Positions 49,485-62,459 of a stretch of 64,000 bases of DNA are shown here, piece by piece. Source of the stretch: Dactylonectria macrodidyma (Eukaryota > Ascomycota > Sordariomycetes > Hypocreales > Nectriaceae); contig JAGMUV010000040.1 in NCBI GenBank assembly GCA_020744425.1, positions 1-64,000 on the forward strand, read 5' to 3'. The notes under the pieces are model-generated. The model saw nothing but the letters and a program-made list of their open reading frames with translations. It searched no databases and was not told the DNA's origin. Position 1 is the first letter of the stretch; the number at the start of each line of letters is the position of its first letter. Made by a program: the position numbers and the translations under genes.

Positions 49485-50619
49485 GTTCTCCTCAACCAAA
49501 TCCACGTAACCCATCTAGAGCTGTGTCATAGCCAGACGGTTATGCATTTTGCACTCAGATTGGGGAAATTCTGCTCTGACACCTTCATCGAAATTGAAAA
49601 CTGGCGACAGGATCTCGGATTCAGTAAACTATCTATGCGCCATCGCTCCGGCCTGCTAGAGTCCTTTAATGCCACCCTTGTGCGATGTGACTCAATAACA
49701 GACCGGTTAACCGAGTTAACCAATAGATTAACCCAGAATATCAATGTGGTATGTATTTCTCTCTTAATACCATGTCGATTACGAAGCTCACCGAGGTCCG
49801 ACAGTCATACCAACTCATCGCCCAGAAGGATAGCAAAATCAGCCTCGCCATCGCAACACTAACAGCACGCGACAGTCAGACAGTCAAGGGTATTGCCATC
49901 TTGACGCTATTATTCCTTCCCTCCACTCTAATCGCAGTATGTCTCCATATGCTTCCTTCCCGTCACTCAAGGTTGCTGGAGGCTAAAGGAGATACGACGT
50001 AGTCCAAGCTAACATGGATACAGACGCTGTGGACGACAAACTTGTTTAAACTCGAGGGCGACAAAAACTGGCAGGTATACATCGGCACGTCTCTGCTTTT
50101 GACCACAGTTGTGTTTGTATGTTGGTGGGCCTATGGCCGAGTCTCTCGAGGGCTTGAGGAGGACACGGCAGATAACCTAGCCTCTACTCTCCTGGTTGGA
50201 GTTTCTGACATGACGGAGATTGGAGGAAACAGCTGGAGCTTCGATGCCGATACGACTTCTTCAAGTGTTCAGCATCCTGTCCTCAGCAGCTGAAGCACGG
50301 TCTGCCAAAATGAGACTGTATGTTAGTAGGATTCGATCTGAATAGTTAGTGTGTCTGAGGCTTCTTGTCAAAAATTAGGGTGAAAAATTCTGTCTTATGT
50401 CTCTTGTCCCTATGTCTGGAGGTTTCAGGGCAAGCTTTATATACCCTTTCTCTTCTGTATAGAATCAGCTAGAAGCTGATTGCTAAGCCTCGTGGCAATA
50501 GGTGGCAATAGGTAGCAACTTTCGCCTCTGACGTATCTGACAATTAAAGAGCCGTATGATTAGTGCATTGTTATGTCGTAGTCCTTGTAGCAGAGCCTAG
50601 GCCCCCCCTATCCCTTCCC

Positions 50620-50765
50620 GGCGCTGCACACGCAAATATCTCGACGACCAGTAGCCTATACAGCGCCGCTCCTAGACTAAACGCACCGCTGGAGTGTAGC
50701 AGTCCCCCAGGCCCCGGAACGGCCTCGATTGGGCCGCTGGCCGAGATATTCGCGTGCGCGGCGCC
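50620..50765. repeat. Short inverted-repeat element (MITE-like), 146 bp
   Basis: 24-base termini (50620-50643 and 50742-50765) are inverted copies with three differences, starting GGCGC and ending AATATCTCG. No coding capacity and no clear target duplication. Confidence 0.6.
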
Positions 50766-50801
50766 GGACACTTATCAGTTGGTAGTTGTGTAATCGCATA
50801 C

Positions 50802-50997
50802 TGTAACGGTCTCAAGGTAGTGTATTGAAAGTAGCTAGGCCACTCTACAGAGTATACCAAACTTAAGGAAAGAAGAAGAGAAAAGAGAGTAGAGGAGGTC
50901 CATCCACAAATATGCTCGTCATGGTGGCTTAAAGGTAAAAAGTGGGCCACGAAAGGCCGAGGGTTCCCGAGGCCACCTACGGGCACAGCCCGTTACA
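50802..50997. repeat. Solo LTR, 196 bp, with CATAC duplication
   Basis: Starts TGTAACGG and ends CCGTTACA, with perfect short inverted ends, between CATAC at 50797-50801 and CATAC at 50998-51002. No internal region, so it is a solo LTR left by LTR-LTR recombination. Confidence 0.9.
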
Positions 50998-51002
50998 CAT
51001 AC

Positions 51003-51641
51003 GATTTCCCGAAATTACTCCGCAAAACGACCCCACGATAAGTTCTGCTTATCAAGTACGTTAGATCCCTTTTATTGGTGACCTCACGCAGTCAAGAGGG
51101 ACGGAGTGTATGTGGTTTGGCCGTAACGGGTCACCTGTCGCTGTGGTCTTATGCGTAAACGCGTTAAACCGTAGCGTCAGAGAGAGCCCCGTCCGCGCTC
51201 CCCTGTAGGGAGGCAAGTGTCTGTATATTGCAGTGGTTCTATATACAGAGGGAAGGTGGGAGGGAAGAATCGAGTCTTGACTGCGTGAGAGATGACGAGC
51301 TACTTGCAGAGGCGAGCAATTGACTCCCGTGAGGCAGTTGCAGGAGGAGAAGAACCCCTCAGTGAGCCCTCCAAGGCGGGGGAGCCTATTCTGCAGTGTG
51401 GTCATCACGTGAGGCAACCCCAATAAAACTATCCCCTTTGAGTATAAAATAGGGCCCCTATGACCCTCAAATCAATGCAGGAACAACCTTCTCAATTTAC
51501 ATTTGATCAATCACTTCTGCTATTGCATACAGCAAATTGCGTATCCAACAGTAGGTACAAACGCCAATTTGCGGTAGTCCGATTGATATCCTCATGACCC
51601 CCTCCTATTCCTTCCATCAGTGAAGGAATCCATTCTCCCCA
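51003..51641. other. Intergenic, no gene seen
   Basis: No credible open frame. This is the 3-prime flank of the cysteine-rich protein gene, and no further repeat was recognised. Confidence 0.45.
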
Positions 51642-52838
51642 CTATTCATCAATAGCAGGGTGCCCGATGGTGGGGCCCGTCACCTCGCGCATGAAGAGGT
51701 ACTTGAGTGTGTTACCGCCACAGAACGTGGCGCCGACACAGACGTTCTGCCCGCAGCATGTGTTGACGGCGCACACCTCGCCAGTGGCGCAGTCGGCATT
51801 GGTGTCGCAGGTAGCCAGGCCGCCGCAGGGCGTCCCCCCGTCCACACAGAAGCCCGTTCCACCCGCGGTGGACACGCACACGCACGAGCCGCCGGGACCG
51901 CAGGCCATGAACGTGCTGCACGTCGCGCCTGTGCATGATGGCGTTACGCACGCACCGTTCTCGCACAGGCCCGAGGCGCACTAGATGCCACACGATTAGT
52001 TCGGGACACAGTAGTAGGTGACTGTCCAGAAGGTGAAGAGAAGGAGAGGAACGCGTCGGACAGACTAGGTCAGGCGAGAGGAGATATCACGTACTGTCAG
52101 GCCGCATACACCGCAGTTGTTAGGGTCTGTCTCAAGATCAACGCATGAGGAGCCGCATTGGGTCTGGCCTGCCGGGCAGTTGGGAACACAGGTTCCAGCT
52201 TGACACTTCTCGGTGCTGGGGTTACACTAAAACCCCTTGGTTAGTATCCTTCAGTACTCCTTGCTTGAAGGCTTATTCTAGACTGGGGCAGGACAGAGAA
52301 ACCTACAGCGTGACCGCATGTCCCGCAATTAGCCGGATCCGAAGAGTAGTCTGGGCACGCGCTGTTGCACTGGGGCTGATTGGAATTGTCGCATACGCAA
52401 GCCCCGACCGCGCAATGGGTTCCCGCAGGGCACTATGGAAGATCTCGAGTGTCAGTACATCAATCCCCCCGGGCCCTTAACGCCGTGCAAAAGGCCTCTG
52501 TGGAAGCCCTGGGGAGGAAGGCGTACAGAGAAACCACAGCTGCCGCAGTTGGCATTGTCGGAGCTGGTGTCCTTGCAGACCTCGCCGCAAAGTTTCTGGG
52601 CCGGATTGGTACTCAGCGGGCCGCAGTCATAGCATGGGCCTTTGCCTTCGGCTGCCAGAGATGTACACTTTTGGCCTGGGTTTTGGAAGTTTGCAGCACA
52701 CCACTGCGCACATGGGCTGTTGCCCTGGGCAAAGGCACCGCCGACTGAAAGAACACAGGAGTCAGTTGATCGTGTCCGGACAAGTTATCATGGGAACTGA
52801 CCGAAGGCGAATAGGAGGAAAGGGAGACACCTAAACAT
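51642..52838 (-). CDS. Secreted cysteine-rich protein, five exons, intact
   Basis: Exons 52838-52802, 52744-52527, 52432-52307, 52226-52095 and 51980-51642 give 283 residues. All introns begin GT and end AG with branch-like sites (CAACTGAC, TACTGAC, TACTAACC, AACTAATC); introns 2-4 fall between codons, each right after a cysteine-rich module. The N-terminus MFRCLPFLLFAF...GGAFAQ is a signal peptide with probable cleavage after AFA. Repeated modules carry CxxxCxDxxSDxxNCGxCG-type patterns (DTSSDNANCGSCG, DYSSDPANCGTCG, DLETDPNNCGVCG), so several disulphides are expected. It probably acts outside the cell or in the wall; whether it is an effector, adhesin or structural protein cannot be told. 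The C-terminus (FMREVTGPTIGHPAIDE) is not cysteine-rich. Confidence 0.85.
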
Positions 52839-54080
52839 GTTGACAGTTGTTTCACTGCGGTTACTTAGACCTGTGACGTGAGGATGATAGGAGTGCTCAG
52901 TGTTACTCAGGAAATCGAGGCTAAACGAGGATGAGGGAGAGCAGGAAACCATTGCCTTTGCGGGAGGATGCTTTGGTATTTATGTTTCAAGTCTCAGAGG
53001 ACTGAGAATGCATAAAGTAGGCCGTGACGGTAAGAGCCACATGTTGACGAGCAACCATGATGGGTTCGGCGACAGTCATCCCAACATCAAGGCCACCACA
53101 ATACAGGGCTTGTCTAAGCTTTCAACCCCATCAGCCACATTGAAGATCATGTTGCCCACTCTTGCAGCTGTGGGCCAATACGCTTTCGCGCAAATAGAAG
53201 GCGACTAGAGTGGCGTCAGCCCAGCAGCCACTCCTCGCATGCTCAACGCAGGGGTGGCGATCAATACCAACGTCAACATTAACGCATTCAATTTTTGTTG
53301 AATTGACAGCATGTGTATCAATTTAATCAATTCAATTTCAGTTCATGTGAAGTACTTGTTTCTGCGGGGCATAATAGTGCGGTCAGCCCTCACACACGAC
53401 CCTTGGCCATATGGTCACGGTGAACTGGATACAGCATGTGATATTAGGGGACCATATATAAGTTTATGACGCTCCCTCAGGGAATGATGACGTGACAATC
53501 GTACGAGAATGACTGGCTCGCAACGGTGAGTTGGCATCTAGAGCAACGTAGATGCAACTCAATTTGTACTGGGTTTACCGCCCTTTCGGCATGCTCGCAG
53601 ACGCTGATGAGGCTACTGCTTAGACGGTGCTGGTAGAGCAGTCGAGGTGTCATCGTCATAGAAATATCCCAGCAAAGTTAATGATTGTAACTTTCTGCAG
53701 CTTGCATGTGATGAAAAGGCGGCTCACGGAGACAGCCGTATCCACGAGCATACACCAGCTGCAGGCCCAGACTGTGTGACACTGATTCTCTCTGGGGATC
53801 CAGACAATGGAACAGCACGATTTTTATGGGAAAGTGTGCCTTAACATTATATTGACACAATCTGCCCTCAATCGGGATATACATATATGCTGTTATTCAA
53901 AACAATGACGTTTGCGATAGCAGAGGTTTGCCTTTTAGAATTGAGCGAGTCAAACATTGGGCAAGTGGGGCTTTCCGGAGAACCCAGATGAGGAGTGTAT
54001 TTTTGCTGCATGGAGCCGGTTGCAGTGACAATCATGGTCCCAGGCAGCCCGGTGGTTGGGAACGAGTTGTTAACTCCCGA
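52839..54080. other. Intergenic, no gene seen
   Basis: Upstream region of the secreted protein gene. Apparent ORFs here have no recognisable features. A small AT-rich palindromic patch lies near 53290-53310. Confidence 0.45.
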
Positions 54081-54246
54081 GCCAAGATGCTGAACCAATC
54101 CTCAATGTTCAGCTAACTTCCGTGGTAGGCGCTTGGTTCAGAAAGTGCCGCTGCAAAGCCGTATGAGTGATACTTGCTGACCAAATATTGCATATGGAGA
54201 GTTCCGTGCACCCCGGCTCATGCTTGGGGCTCACGGGGTTCAAATG
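54081..54246. repeat. Long inverted repeat, left arm
   Basis: Begins AAGATGCTGAACCAATCC and contains TTCCGTGGTAGGCGC and CACCCCGGCTCATGC. The inverted counterpart is 56536-56675, with a few substitutions and a 20-25 base extra stretch here. The arms bound about 2.6 kb. Confidence 0.75.
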
Positions 54247-54319
54247 CCCCGGCACTTGCCGACCGCTGGCTGGGAACTCCTAAGTTTAAAAATAGAAAAG
54301 CGGCCAGCCGAAACTATCG

Positions 54320-54703
54320 AAGCCGCCGTTGATCGCAGCAGGAGAGAACATTGCTCGCCAGGACCGATAACGCAAGCCATACATAATGCGGATGGCGGTC
54401 TGCTGGCCTTCGCATTGTCATGCTGATCACCTCGTAGTTGATTTCTTTTGCACAGCCACCGCATACAAACTGCGCAAAATAATATGGCGCAGATTGAAGT
54501 GACGGCGGATGGTCAGTTCCAAGGATGCCATTGGTGTGGACGTGGGGACCCATAACATGGCTCACGTGGAGATACCAGCACGGGCTGGAAGGAAAACGAT
54601 GCCAGGAAGAAGCAAAGTTCAGGGACGTCGATCATGCCCGAGTTTGTCTGACAGAGCTGCCGATCGTTCCCGCAGTTTGGTGATCGGCAGCGATGAGGCT
54701 TAG
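54320..54703. repeat. Dispersed hairpin-ended repeat, copy B
   Basis: Related to 41597-42056; simple arrangement without the inverted duplication. Ends with the CTGCCGATC/GATCGGCAG hairpin then GAGGCTTAG. Non-coding. Confidence 0.75.
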
Positions 54704-55509
54704 GGAATCTATTGATTGATGGCAGCTAAAGCAGCCCTTTTGGATAAGGATTGCATGGGCACTCACCGTATTCGAGGGACGGTAATGCAGGACAGCCAAG
54801 AGCCAATAGACGGGTGACTGCTGGCACTTGCCGTGCAGGCTGGATTCCTGGAAAAGCCGCGACGGGTTTTGGGGGTGGGCAAGGAGCCAGGAATGGTGGG
54901 ACAAGAAGAAGCAAACATGCGGCCATGCTGGAGGAGACGGGGCAGGCAGCGAATTGGAGCTGTCTACGGAGTACTGAGCAGCAAAATGCCGGGGGCCCCA
55001 TCGACCGGCTTACTGAGTTGCCCATGCTGCGCGACGCGGCATCTCGGCCGGCGGCGTTGCAGCGAGGAAATGGTGATTACGGAAACCGGCCCAATCGAGC
55101 ACGTCGCAGCCGGTGACGTTCGTTGAGGGGGGCTTAGGGCATAGAGGATATATGTGGTGTGGGTCGCAGGTGCAGGGTACTCCGTACTCTTCGGAGAGTT
55201 TAGGTTGCGGCTTTGCCTCTCTTAAAAAAAACCCCCCTAGTAGCAGCAGGGGGGGGCTTGCTTTCTCGCCGTTTCCACCCCGCTCGGACACTACCGACTA
55301 TGTCGGCCTTTTGGGACTTTTTCCGTTCGGGGGATTGAGAGATGAGGAGAGCAAAAGAAGGACATCGTGCTTCGTTGCAGTGTCATTTGTTGGAAGAGTC
55401 GTTCTGGAGTAACAGCGCGCTGACGGCATGGTGCGTTAGCAGAGTGTCAGATAACTGTTACGCCACTAGCAAAAGTGCAGGCCCACACCCAGTGTGGAAT
55501 AATAGTACC

Positions 55510-55737
55510 TGTTGGATCCAATACGGCTAGGATGATCAGAGCCTTCAAAGGGGGTTTTCTTATGAAGACCAAAGATGATTGTATTGATGTGTATATTCTC
55601 GGATGCCTCCGGCCCCCTCTTTTCCTGTGAGGGGTTTCTTGGTCAATCTCACACCCTATGACTAAGACAGGATATTGATGTATCAGAGGTTGTTTCTAGC
55701 CGGGCCCTAGTCCGGTACCCGAGGGGTCAATCCAACA
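55510..55737. repeat. Solo LTR, 228 bp, with GTACC duplication
   Basis: Starts TGTTGGATCCAAT and ends CAATCCAACA, between GTACC at 55505-55509 and GTACC at 55738-55742. No internal region. A different family from the CATAC-flanked solo LTR. Confidence 0.9.
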
Positions 55738-56535
55738 GTACCCTATATACTATGCGACACAGAGCCTTGTCCAAGCCTCTAGCACCACGGGGCTGTGAGA
55801 GTGGCAGCGCCGCTCATCATTCCCGCAGCCGTTGATTGGCCGGCCCCTGGGGCAGGACACCACACGGTCGGATCTCGGCATGAGGGGCGGATCAAACGAT
55901 TGTCCCCGCACTAGGCCAGCCCGAACGAGACGCGGCTCAGGGACTCAGGGGGCACGCTGAGACTTACCCGGCAAGTATCGACGTCAAACGTCTGTTAGGC
56001 CTGTTCTTCTTGACCTGTCTCTTACTAAAACATTATGCCATTGTTTTTCGGCACATCTGCCAAAACAGCCAAAATGCTGCTGCTATGCCAATCATCGCCA
56101 AGGGGAAAAGGCGGAAGGGATCTGCTTGAGTGACATAATTCGAATAACTCTGCCCTCCCTTTCTCCCACGTGCACCTGCATTCCCTCATGCTGCAGCGCT
56201 TTGCTTGTGCTTCACTCAGGAGAGGTTGGTGTGGTGGCGGCAGTATCTCCGCTTGGGAAGCTGAATCTTTGTCGTACTACAGGAAGGTTGTTTTCCGGAA
56301 GACGCCCCGGTCCGCGCCTCATTTTGTATGCCCCACATGGGTTGTTCAGCCAGAACAACCAAAAGAATACTTGTATAGTAAAGCACGGACACTTGGACTA
56401 TGCCGCCGAGAATCGAAGATATGCCTCCCCGAGCAAGGAGAAAGCGAATCGCGAGGCTGCAGACCTGGCTGGAGGCGTTGGGACTCGCGCAGTGTGCACA
56501 AAACTGCTTCGGCTGGGCTAGAGTGCATGGATTTA

Positions 56536-56675
56536 GCATTTGAATACCGTGAGCCCCAAGCATGAGCCGGGGTGCACGGAACTTTCCATATGCACGATTT
56601 GGTCACGGCACTTTCCGAAGCAAGCGCCTACCACGGAAATTAGCTGAACTTTAAGGATTGGTTCAGCATCTTGCC
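56536..56675. repeat. Long inverted repeat, right arm
   Basis: Reverse-complement counterpart of 54081-54246. Confidence 0.75.
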
Positions 56676-56780
56676 TCAGGTTCATTCCTTCATGTTTTGC
56701 CTGCACGAGCCACTGGCTCGCTATGTGACGGGGTCTCACATACCTGCTGTGGTAGGAGTCGTCCTCCGTGAAATCCATGC

Positions 56781-57745
56781 TCAGGTACCCATCGAAGCAA
56801 ATGGTCGCATACTGCCCTGGCCGCCGCAGCGCCTGAACCTCGACAGCGGCCAGGGGCTGTCGAGTTCCACCTCACCCCAAGCAACACCTTGCCCTTTCCG
56901 CTTCAGCCTGACCACCATGTAGTCGTAAAGAGCTAGGTCTTCCAGAAGCCGACCGCGATGCGGATACGCCTGCAACAACGAGACCCTCTGTCCGCCTTCT
57001 CCCAGCAGGACCGTCTCTTTGACTGGCTCCTCCAGGCTCTCCCCGCCGGCCGCACGCCGCAGGAGGGGCCACCGCCGAAATATGTGGCAGTATAGGGTGC
57101 ACACGTTCAGAAATGTCCAGGCGTAGCTGCTTGTGAACTCTGTGCCATACCCCTGCAAATGTGCCACCACCTCGACCTGCGACAACGCCCGCTCCGTGAA
57201 GATCCTGTTGGCGACCCGCAGGAGGAACTGCCGTGTGCGGTTATCCCGCCCGTCACTCCTGGTCGAATGCGACCCGTCATTCGGCTGATCTCTCGTCGTC
57301 CCATCGCCTAGCAACCGAACCAGTTCCTTGGCTGCTACCACGCGCTTCCACACCGGATCCCCTACCTTAGTGGCATAGTTGGTCACGTAATAAACCAGAG
57401 CCAGGCCCTTGCATTTCGTCACGATGAAGGATATGTCGTGGTTGTGTCGCAACCCCACGTCCATCGCCTTGTTCCACCGATTCACCAGGCTGTGGCTGCG
57501 CCGAATCCGCAGCAGCCCGCCCTCCATGAAGCAGGTCTTCTCGACCAGTTGCCAAGGCGCGCCGAACCTACAAGGATTCTGCCTCTCTGTCTCCCCATAG
57601 CATATTTCACGCACGTAGGGCTATGCGTGTGGACCTGGGTAGCGCCGGCGCAGAAGTTCGCTTCCTCCTCGAACGATGCGGCGAACTGAGCCGTGTTATC
57701 TACCAGCGACGATATCTCAGCCGTTACTGACCTGCCCGCTCGCAC
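56781..57745 (-). pseudogene. Helitron replicase/helicase internal fragment, frameshifted
   Basis: Internal part of a fungal Helitron Rep/helicase. On the minus strand from 57745: FAASFEEEANFCAGATQVH and HSPTCVKYA, then after a frame change near 57600: NPCRFGAPWQLVEKTCF, RRSHSLVNRWNKAMDVG, RHNHDISFIVTKCKGLA, VYYVTNYATKVGDPVWKR. The block with two histidines around RHNHDI lies in the Rep-associated region of these proteins. The frame is lost at 56781. It covers a different part of the protein from 24679-25545, so the two fragments may come from one family but cannot be joined. Confidence 0.75.
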
Positions 57746-57845
57746 TGCCGCCGATGCTCCTTCATCGAGGCCCTACTGGACTTGTCAGCACGTATTTATC
57801 AGCATCTCTACCCCAATTACCAGACAAACGAACCCAGAGCTCCTA

Positions 57846-58010
57846 ATAGTCCAGACCAAAAACTGGACTATTAGTCCAAACTGCAGTCCAGACCAGTAGT
57901 CCACGGACTATTGGTCCAGTCTGCGTCTCTCGGGCTAGCCTGACGGTCCAGTCCGTGTCTCTTGGAATAGACTGACGGTCCAGTCCACGTCTCTCGGACT
58001 GGACTGATGG
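57846..58010. repeat. Three 32-bp tandem repeats with palindromic flank
   Basis: Units starting GGTCCAGT at 57913, 57945 and 57977. To the left, GGACTATTAGTCC and CCAGTAGTCC are self-complementary. Non-coding. Confidence 0.8.
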
Positions 58011-59746
58011 TTGCGCAGAATAGCGTCTCCAATGTTTGCAGGCGCGACTTCAGAGCGGCTCTCCTCAATCTTAGCGGCAGGACCGTTCTTTGGCAATACA
58101 GGCGCCACACCGTGGTCGGCGGCCATCGCACTACGGAGGCACCAGTTAATCGGGAATTGCTAATGAAGACGAGGCTAAGCACCTTCACTTTGTTCTGACG
58201 ACAGTCCTGGCAGGTCTGCCCCACGCTACGGATTCTCTTGCCGAGCCTCTTACTGGCGACTACAGCACCGCGTGGCCCCGCGAAATTATGGTGCTATGGC
58301 GATTGCTGAGCAGCTGGCTGGATCGGGCGAAATGAGGAAACCATGGTAGATCATGTCAAGATACCAGCACTGGGGCCTTGCTGGGTATCCTGTTCTCTGG
58401 AGGGCGACTGCCGCGAGCAAGAGAGAAATAGATGAGTTGCTTGTCCATGGTATGGATATGAGCATCTACGGAGTACATTTTCCCCAGCCTTGACAGAACT
58501 ACCGGTACCCCCTGATCACATGTTTCGAAAGAAAACTGCTTTTCTGACTTGTGCAACTGAGCTCGAACAGTTAGCGGCTCCAATGGCTAGGTCTCTGCTA
58601 ATTACAAGTGATAGGTCATAACGCCTCTGACAAGACCATGACGTTCTCCTGTGGATGGGATAATTCAGGGATGTGAGGAGGGTAGCGTCATGGGCTGACC
58701 ATGTGCAAGGTCTCAGGCACCACACCTGAGAAGTACCAACGGAGCGGCCCGAGGCGGTTGGAGCTATTCCTATTGAGAAATAGCGGATGCGAGTGGCAGC
58801 GCCGCCGCCAATCAAATGGTGTGGATGGGGATTCACATGCCATATAAGTCTAAGGTGTTTGCTCTTATAGCCCCTTATAGTGTAGTATACACTCTCTTCT
58901 AAACCTCCAACGCCCTTTCTCATGTGACATATACAGACAGCCGTCCTCAGCCGTTACTAGGGCGTCTGCAAATAATCGAATAGCAGAACAGCTAATAGCA
59001 AGTCACTCACATGCTAAATATACTAAATTATGAACAGCTAATGCTCGGCGACCTCCATTACCTTTACCAGGCGAGCTCATGTATGCAGCTGATCAGGCGG
59101 GTGCTACTAAAATTGATGAGCGGCTGCACCGGGCTACTAGCTCGATGCCCTATATACACAAGCTTCGGCACACTCCGGCGTGACACAAGGTGGTACTCGT
59201 TAGCACTAAATCCATCCTTAGTGAACTCGAAGTTGCGGGAGCGTCGGCGGAAACTCGACGTCATATGAAGCTAAGAGTGAGAAAATATTGCTCCACAAAC
59301 GAATGATGGAGAAGTTGTAGGCTGCGTCGGGCAACGGACATGCCATTCCCAAGGAGCAAGCCACGGCTCTCACTCATATTTCTTTCCCGTTCCGAGTCAA
59401 TTAGACATTAGTAGGCACCCCATAATTCCAGTAAAGGCAGCGGGACCTGGCGAGGACCGGTCGCCAGTCCACAACCACTGCACACATCAAGACTCTCCCA
59501 CAAAGCAGCGTCGCCGGCAGATATTTCTGGCCTGCCGGCATGAGATTAAGGTTCGATAGTTAGCGTTGAAGGTTCAATAGTTAGCGTTGAGGCTGAGACA
59601 AATATACGTGGCAAATATGATTACTTTGACGTGGTTTCTTCCCTGACAAGGGTCTATGGCTTGATCCCGAGTCACTATGTTACTCCGTTAGGGATATTAT
59701 TCCCTGTGGGGCCTCAACTGTACGGATCCCTGGCTTGACATAATGC
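58011..59746. other. Intergenic, no gene seen
   Basis: About 1.7 kb with short unconvincing ORFs. A small direct repeat (GTTAGCGTTGA twice, near 59560-59590) is the only structure noticed. Confidence 0.4.
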
Positions 59747-59984
59747 TTCGGTGAACATAACTGCTGTAGAGTAGGTAGGTCGTGTGTTCCTTGGGTTGCT
59801 TCTCGTATTATGCTGCATAGTGTATTAGGTTCTTATTTACAGCTTGATCTAGCGAATTAAACTCTTTACGTATAGAGTTATGTGACATTGTTGCTGAGTT
59901 AAGGTGGAGAAGGTTGCACTTGAGTTTATTTGGTACTTCAGGTCCACACGACCTACCTACTCTACAGCAGTTATGTCTACCGAA
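59747..59984. repeat. MITE-like inverted repeat, 238 bp
   Basis: Arms 59747-59786 and 59945-59984 are inverted; the inner 31 bases (starting CATAACTGCTGTAG) match perfectly and the outer nine nearly so. 158 bases separate them. Non-coding. Confidence 0.75.
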
Positions 59985-60652
59985 CGACTCGCCGATGTCC
60001 AGACAGCAGTCCGGCGGAGTAATACGTAATAGCAATCCAATATATCATCATCATGTTCTCATTATGAACAGTGGCGCTACAGATGGCCCCCTATGTAGTG
60101 CGTTTATTCTAATTAGTATGACTTGACTGATTACTTGTCAGTATCAAGCCACTTGATACGAGGGCTTAACGTAAAGAAAGGGTAGAAATAGAGTTTTTAA
60201 CGGCCTGGAGGTTAGTAACCCACGTTATAGCGGATACGATACGGACACGCACCGGCCACTGCTCTTTGAGAATCTCGATTGAGATGTCGATGCCTGAAGG
60301 GCTGGCTGATCAGCATCAGCCCGGAGGCAACGATAGGCCAGACACTCAGACTAAACACCAACTAGAAACCCTTATCCGAAAGCTAAGGTTTACTGGAACT
60401 GAGACTGGAATAAATCACGAACCAAAACTCTCCTGGGTTGATTCTGTTCAACAAGTGGGTGCCGATGGGCCAGATCCCCCCGGCACTGCAAACCGAATCG
60501 GTGCTATACCCGCTTTCACTTCACGTATAACTTCGACCCTAGTCTTTCGATTCTCGTATCTCTTCGACCCTAATCTCTCAAATCCCCTATTTATTCAATT
60601 GCTTTATCCCATTTTCCTGTAAAACCTGACTCCAATATCATTCATTTGCCCC

Positions 60653-62407
60653 ATGACTCCTTTCCCAAGGTCAGAAGAGCAGTCAGTGCTTACCACGAGA
60701 ATCCTCATGGCTTCACCAAGGAGCCGTTTGCTTGACCTTCTTTGGACTATATGTCTGGTCTGTCTATTTATTCCCACCGCTTCCTGCAATCCCCTCGAGC
60801 GCGACGCTGTCGTGTACAAGTATGATGTGGTTATTTACGGCAACACGGTCGCTGGATTAGCGGCTGCTGTACAAACAAAGCGCATGAAGAAGTCTGTAGC
60901 GATCGTAATTCCTAGAAATACACTCGGCGGCCTCACGACGTCGGGTCTCGGTTGGACGGATAACAAAAACGGCAATTCCATCGGCGGTATCGCTAGAGAA
61001 TTCTACAGCAAAATCTTCGCCTACTATCAGAACACTAGCAAGTGGACATATGAGACACGACCGGCTTATCTATCGAAGAACATTCGTGCCCAGCCAGGCC
61101 CAGCTATCGACGAGAGCAAAGAGGTTCAGTGGACCTTTGAGCCAAAAGTCGCAGAATATATCTGGGAGAAGTGGATGAAGGATGAGAAAATACCCATTTT
61201 CCGAAATGAAGCAATTGACCGCTCTAGGAGTGGTTTGATCAAAGACGGAGCGAATATTACGTCCTTCAGCACACAGTCTGGCTTAATCTTCAAGGCAAAA
61301 ATGTTCATTGATGCTAGCTATGAGGGCGACCTTATGGAGACGGCAGGGGTTCTGTATCGCACAGGGCGTGAGGGTCAGGATGAATTCAATGAACCGCTTG
61401 CTGGAGTTTCCATCAATAGCCCTAACCGACTCTCGAGCATCGACCCATATGTTGAAAAGACAGCGGCTTAATCCCAGGCATCCAGCGAGTCATCAGCAAT
61501 GCTGAGTCAGTTAAGGGCAAGCCAGATCCTTACCGCCTACAGTCCTACAACTACCGATTGAGTCTTACCAAAGTGGATAACAACAAGACACCGTTCCTCA
61601 AGCCCGCTGGCTATAATGAGTCCACTTACGAAATTCTCTTCCGCTACATTGAGTCAGGCTACAAGGGCCCATTCTTTACAAGCCAGCTCATGCCAAATAT
61701 CAAAACGGACTCTAACGCAGCTGGCCAGGTCAGCACAGATCTCATCGGCGGGAACTACGATGATGAGTCCAAGTCCAACTACGCAGAGTACTCATACCAG
61801 CAGCGGGAAGCTGTTATACTTGCGCATAAAGTCTATACGCAGGGCTTTCTCTGGACGCTAGCGAACCACCCACGTATACCGCCATCCATCCGAACGGCTA
61901 TCAGCAACTGGGGCTACGCCAAAGATGAGTTTGTGAGCAACGGCAACTGGCCATATGAGATATATATCCGCGAGGGCCGGCGTATGGCCGGCGTATATAC
62001 CATGAAGCAGAACGATGTTCAGCAGCCGAAGCAGTTCCCGAACGATTCTGTCGTTGGTATTGGATCATATTATCTAGATGTGCACCAAGTGGAGCGCGTG
62101 GTTGTTGATGACCGTATCTACGATGAGGGACTCGTGCATGTGGTGACCAATGCGCCGTTTGTCATCCCATTCAACGCTATCGTCCCTCACGCAAGCTATG
62201 CAACCAATTTCCTCAATCCAGTGACAATGAGCAGCACGCATATTGTATATGCGGCCATCCGCATGGAGCCAACATACATGATCTTGGGGCAGAGCGCTGC
62301 GACAGCAGCGGTGATGGCGATTGAGCAGGGGGTTCAAGATACAGGATGTTGACCGTCAGAAGCTAACGGCAAGGCTGATGGCAGACAAGCAGGTTTTAAG
62401 TCTCTAG
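60653..62407 (+). pseudogene. Secreted FAD-dependent oxidoreductase, two frameshifts
   Basis: Resembles FAD-dependent oxidoreductases of the PF12831 type. ATG 60653, or more likely ATG 60710, which gives a good signal peptide (LLDLLWTICLVCLFIPTASC). Then DVVIYGNTVAGLAAAV, a variant dinucleotide-binding motif, and LGGLTTSGLGWTD. The frame stops at 61469, but conserved sequence (SGLIPGIQRVIS) continues one base out of frame; a lost A in an AAAA run near 61456 would explain it. It runs on through YEILFRYIESGYKGPF, NGNWPYEIYIREGRRMAGVY and EPTYMILGQSAATAAVMA. A second shift near 62338 moves the last 20 residues (QDVDRQKLTARLMAD) out of frame before the natural stop at 62405. Without those shifts the protein would be about 584 residues. 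Substrate unknown. Recent pseudogene or assembly error. Confidence 0.8.
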
Positions 62408-62459
62408 GCCACTCGGGCTTTACCCTTTATATATGGTTTTGGGGAAACATACTTCTGCC

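Larger units (their letters stand above)
45417..50293 (+). pseudogene. CorA-like membrane transporter gene, split by a retrotransposon
   Basis: Exons of one host gene lie on both sides of the LTR element at 46415-49484. Left: a frame from ATG 45417 to a GTATGT donor (about 45605), a less certain middle region, a segment around 45855-45985 (FCSTTTQKFLTTL), and a segment at 46059-46414 after a TGCTAACCAG acceptor (YEDRYQRWIDWFAKLW). Right, after the duplicated GTTCT: HLELCHSQTVMHFALRLG, LTEVRQSYQLIAQKDSK, then DSQTVKGIAILTLLFLPSTL and a second membrane segment IGTSLLLTTVVFVCWWAY. Paired C-terminal helices after a DSQTVK-like block match fungal CorA-like proteins; no GMN motif is seen. Removing the element and one GTTCT restores the frame exactly across the junction. 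Other stops near 45780 suggest further decay or an unresolved intron. Confidence 0.65.
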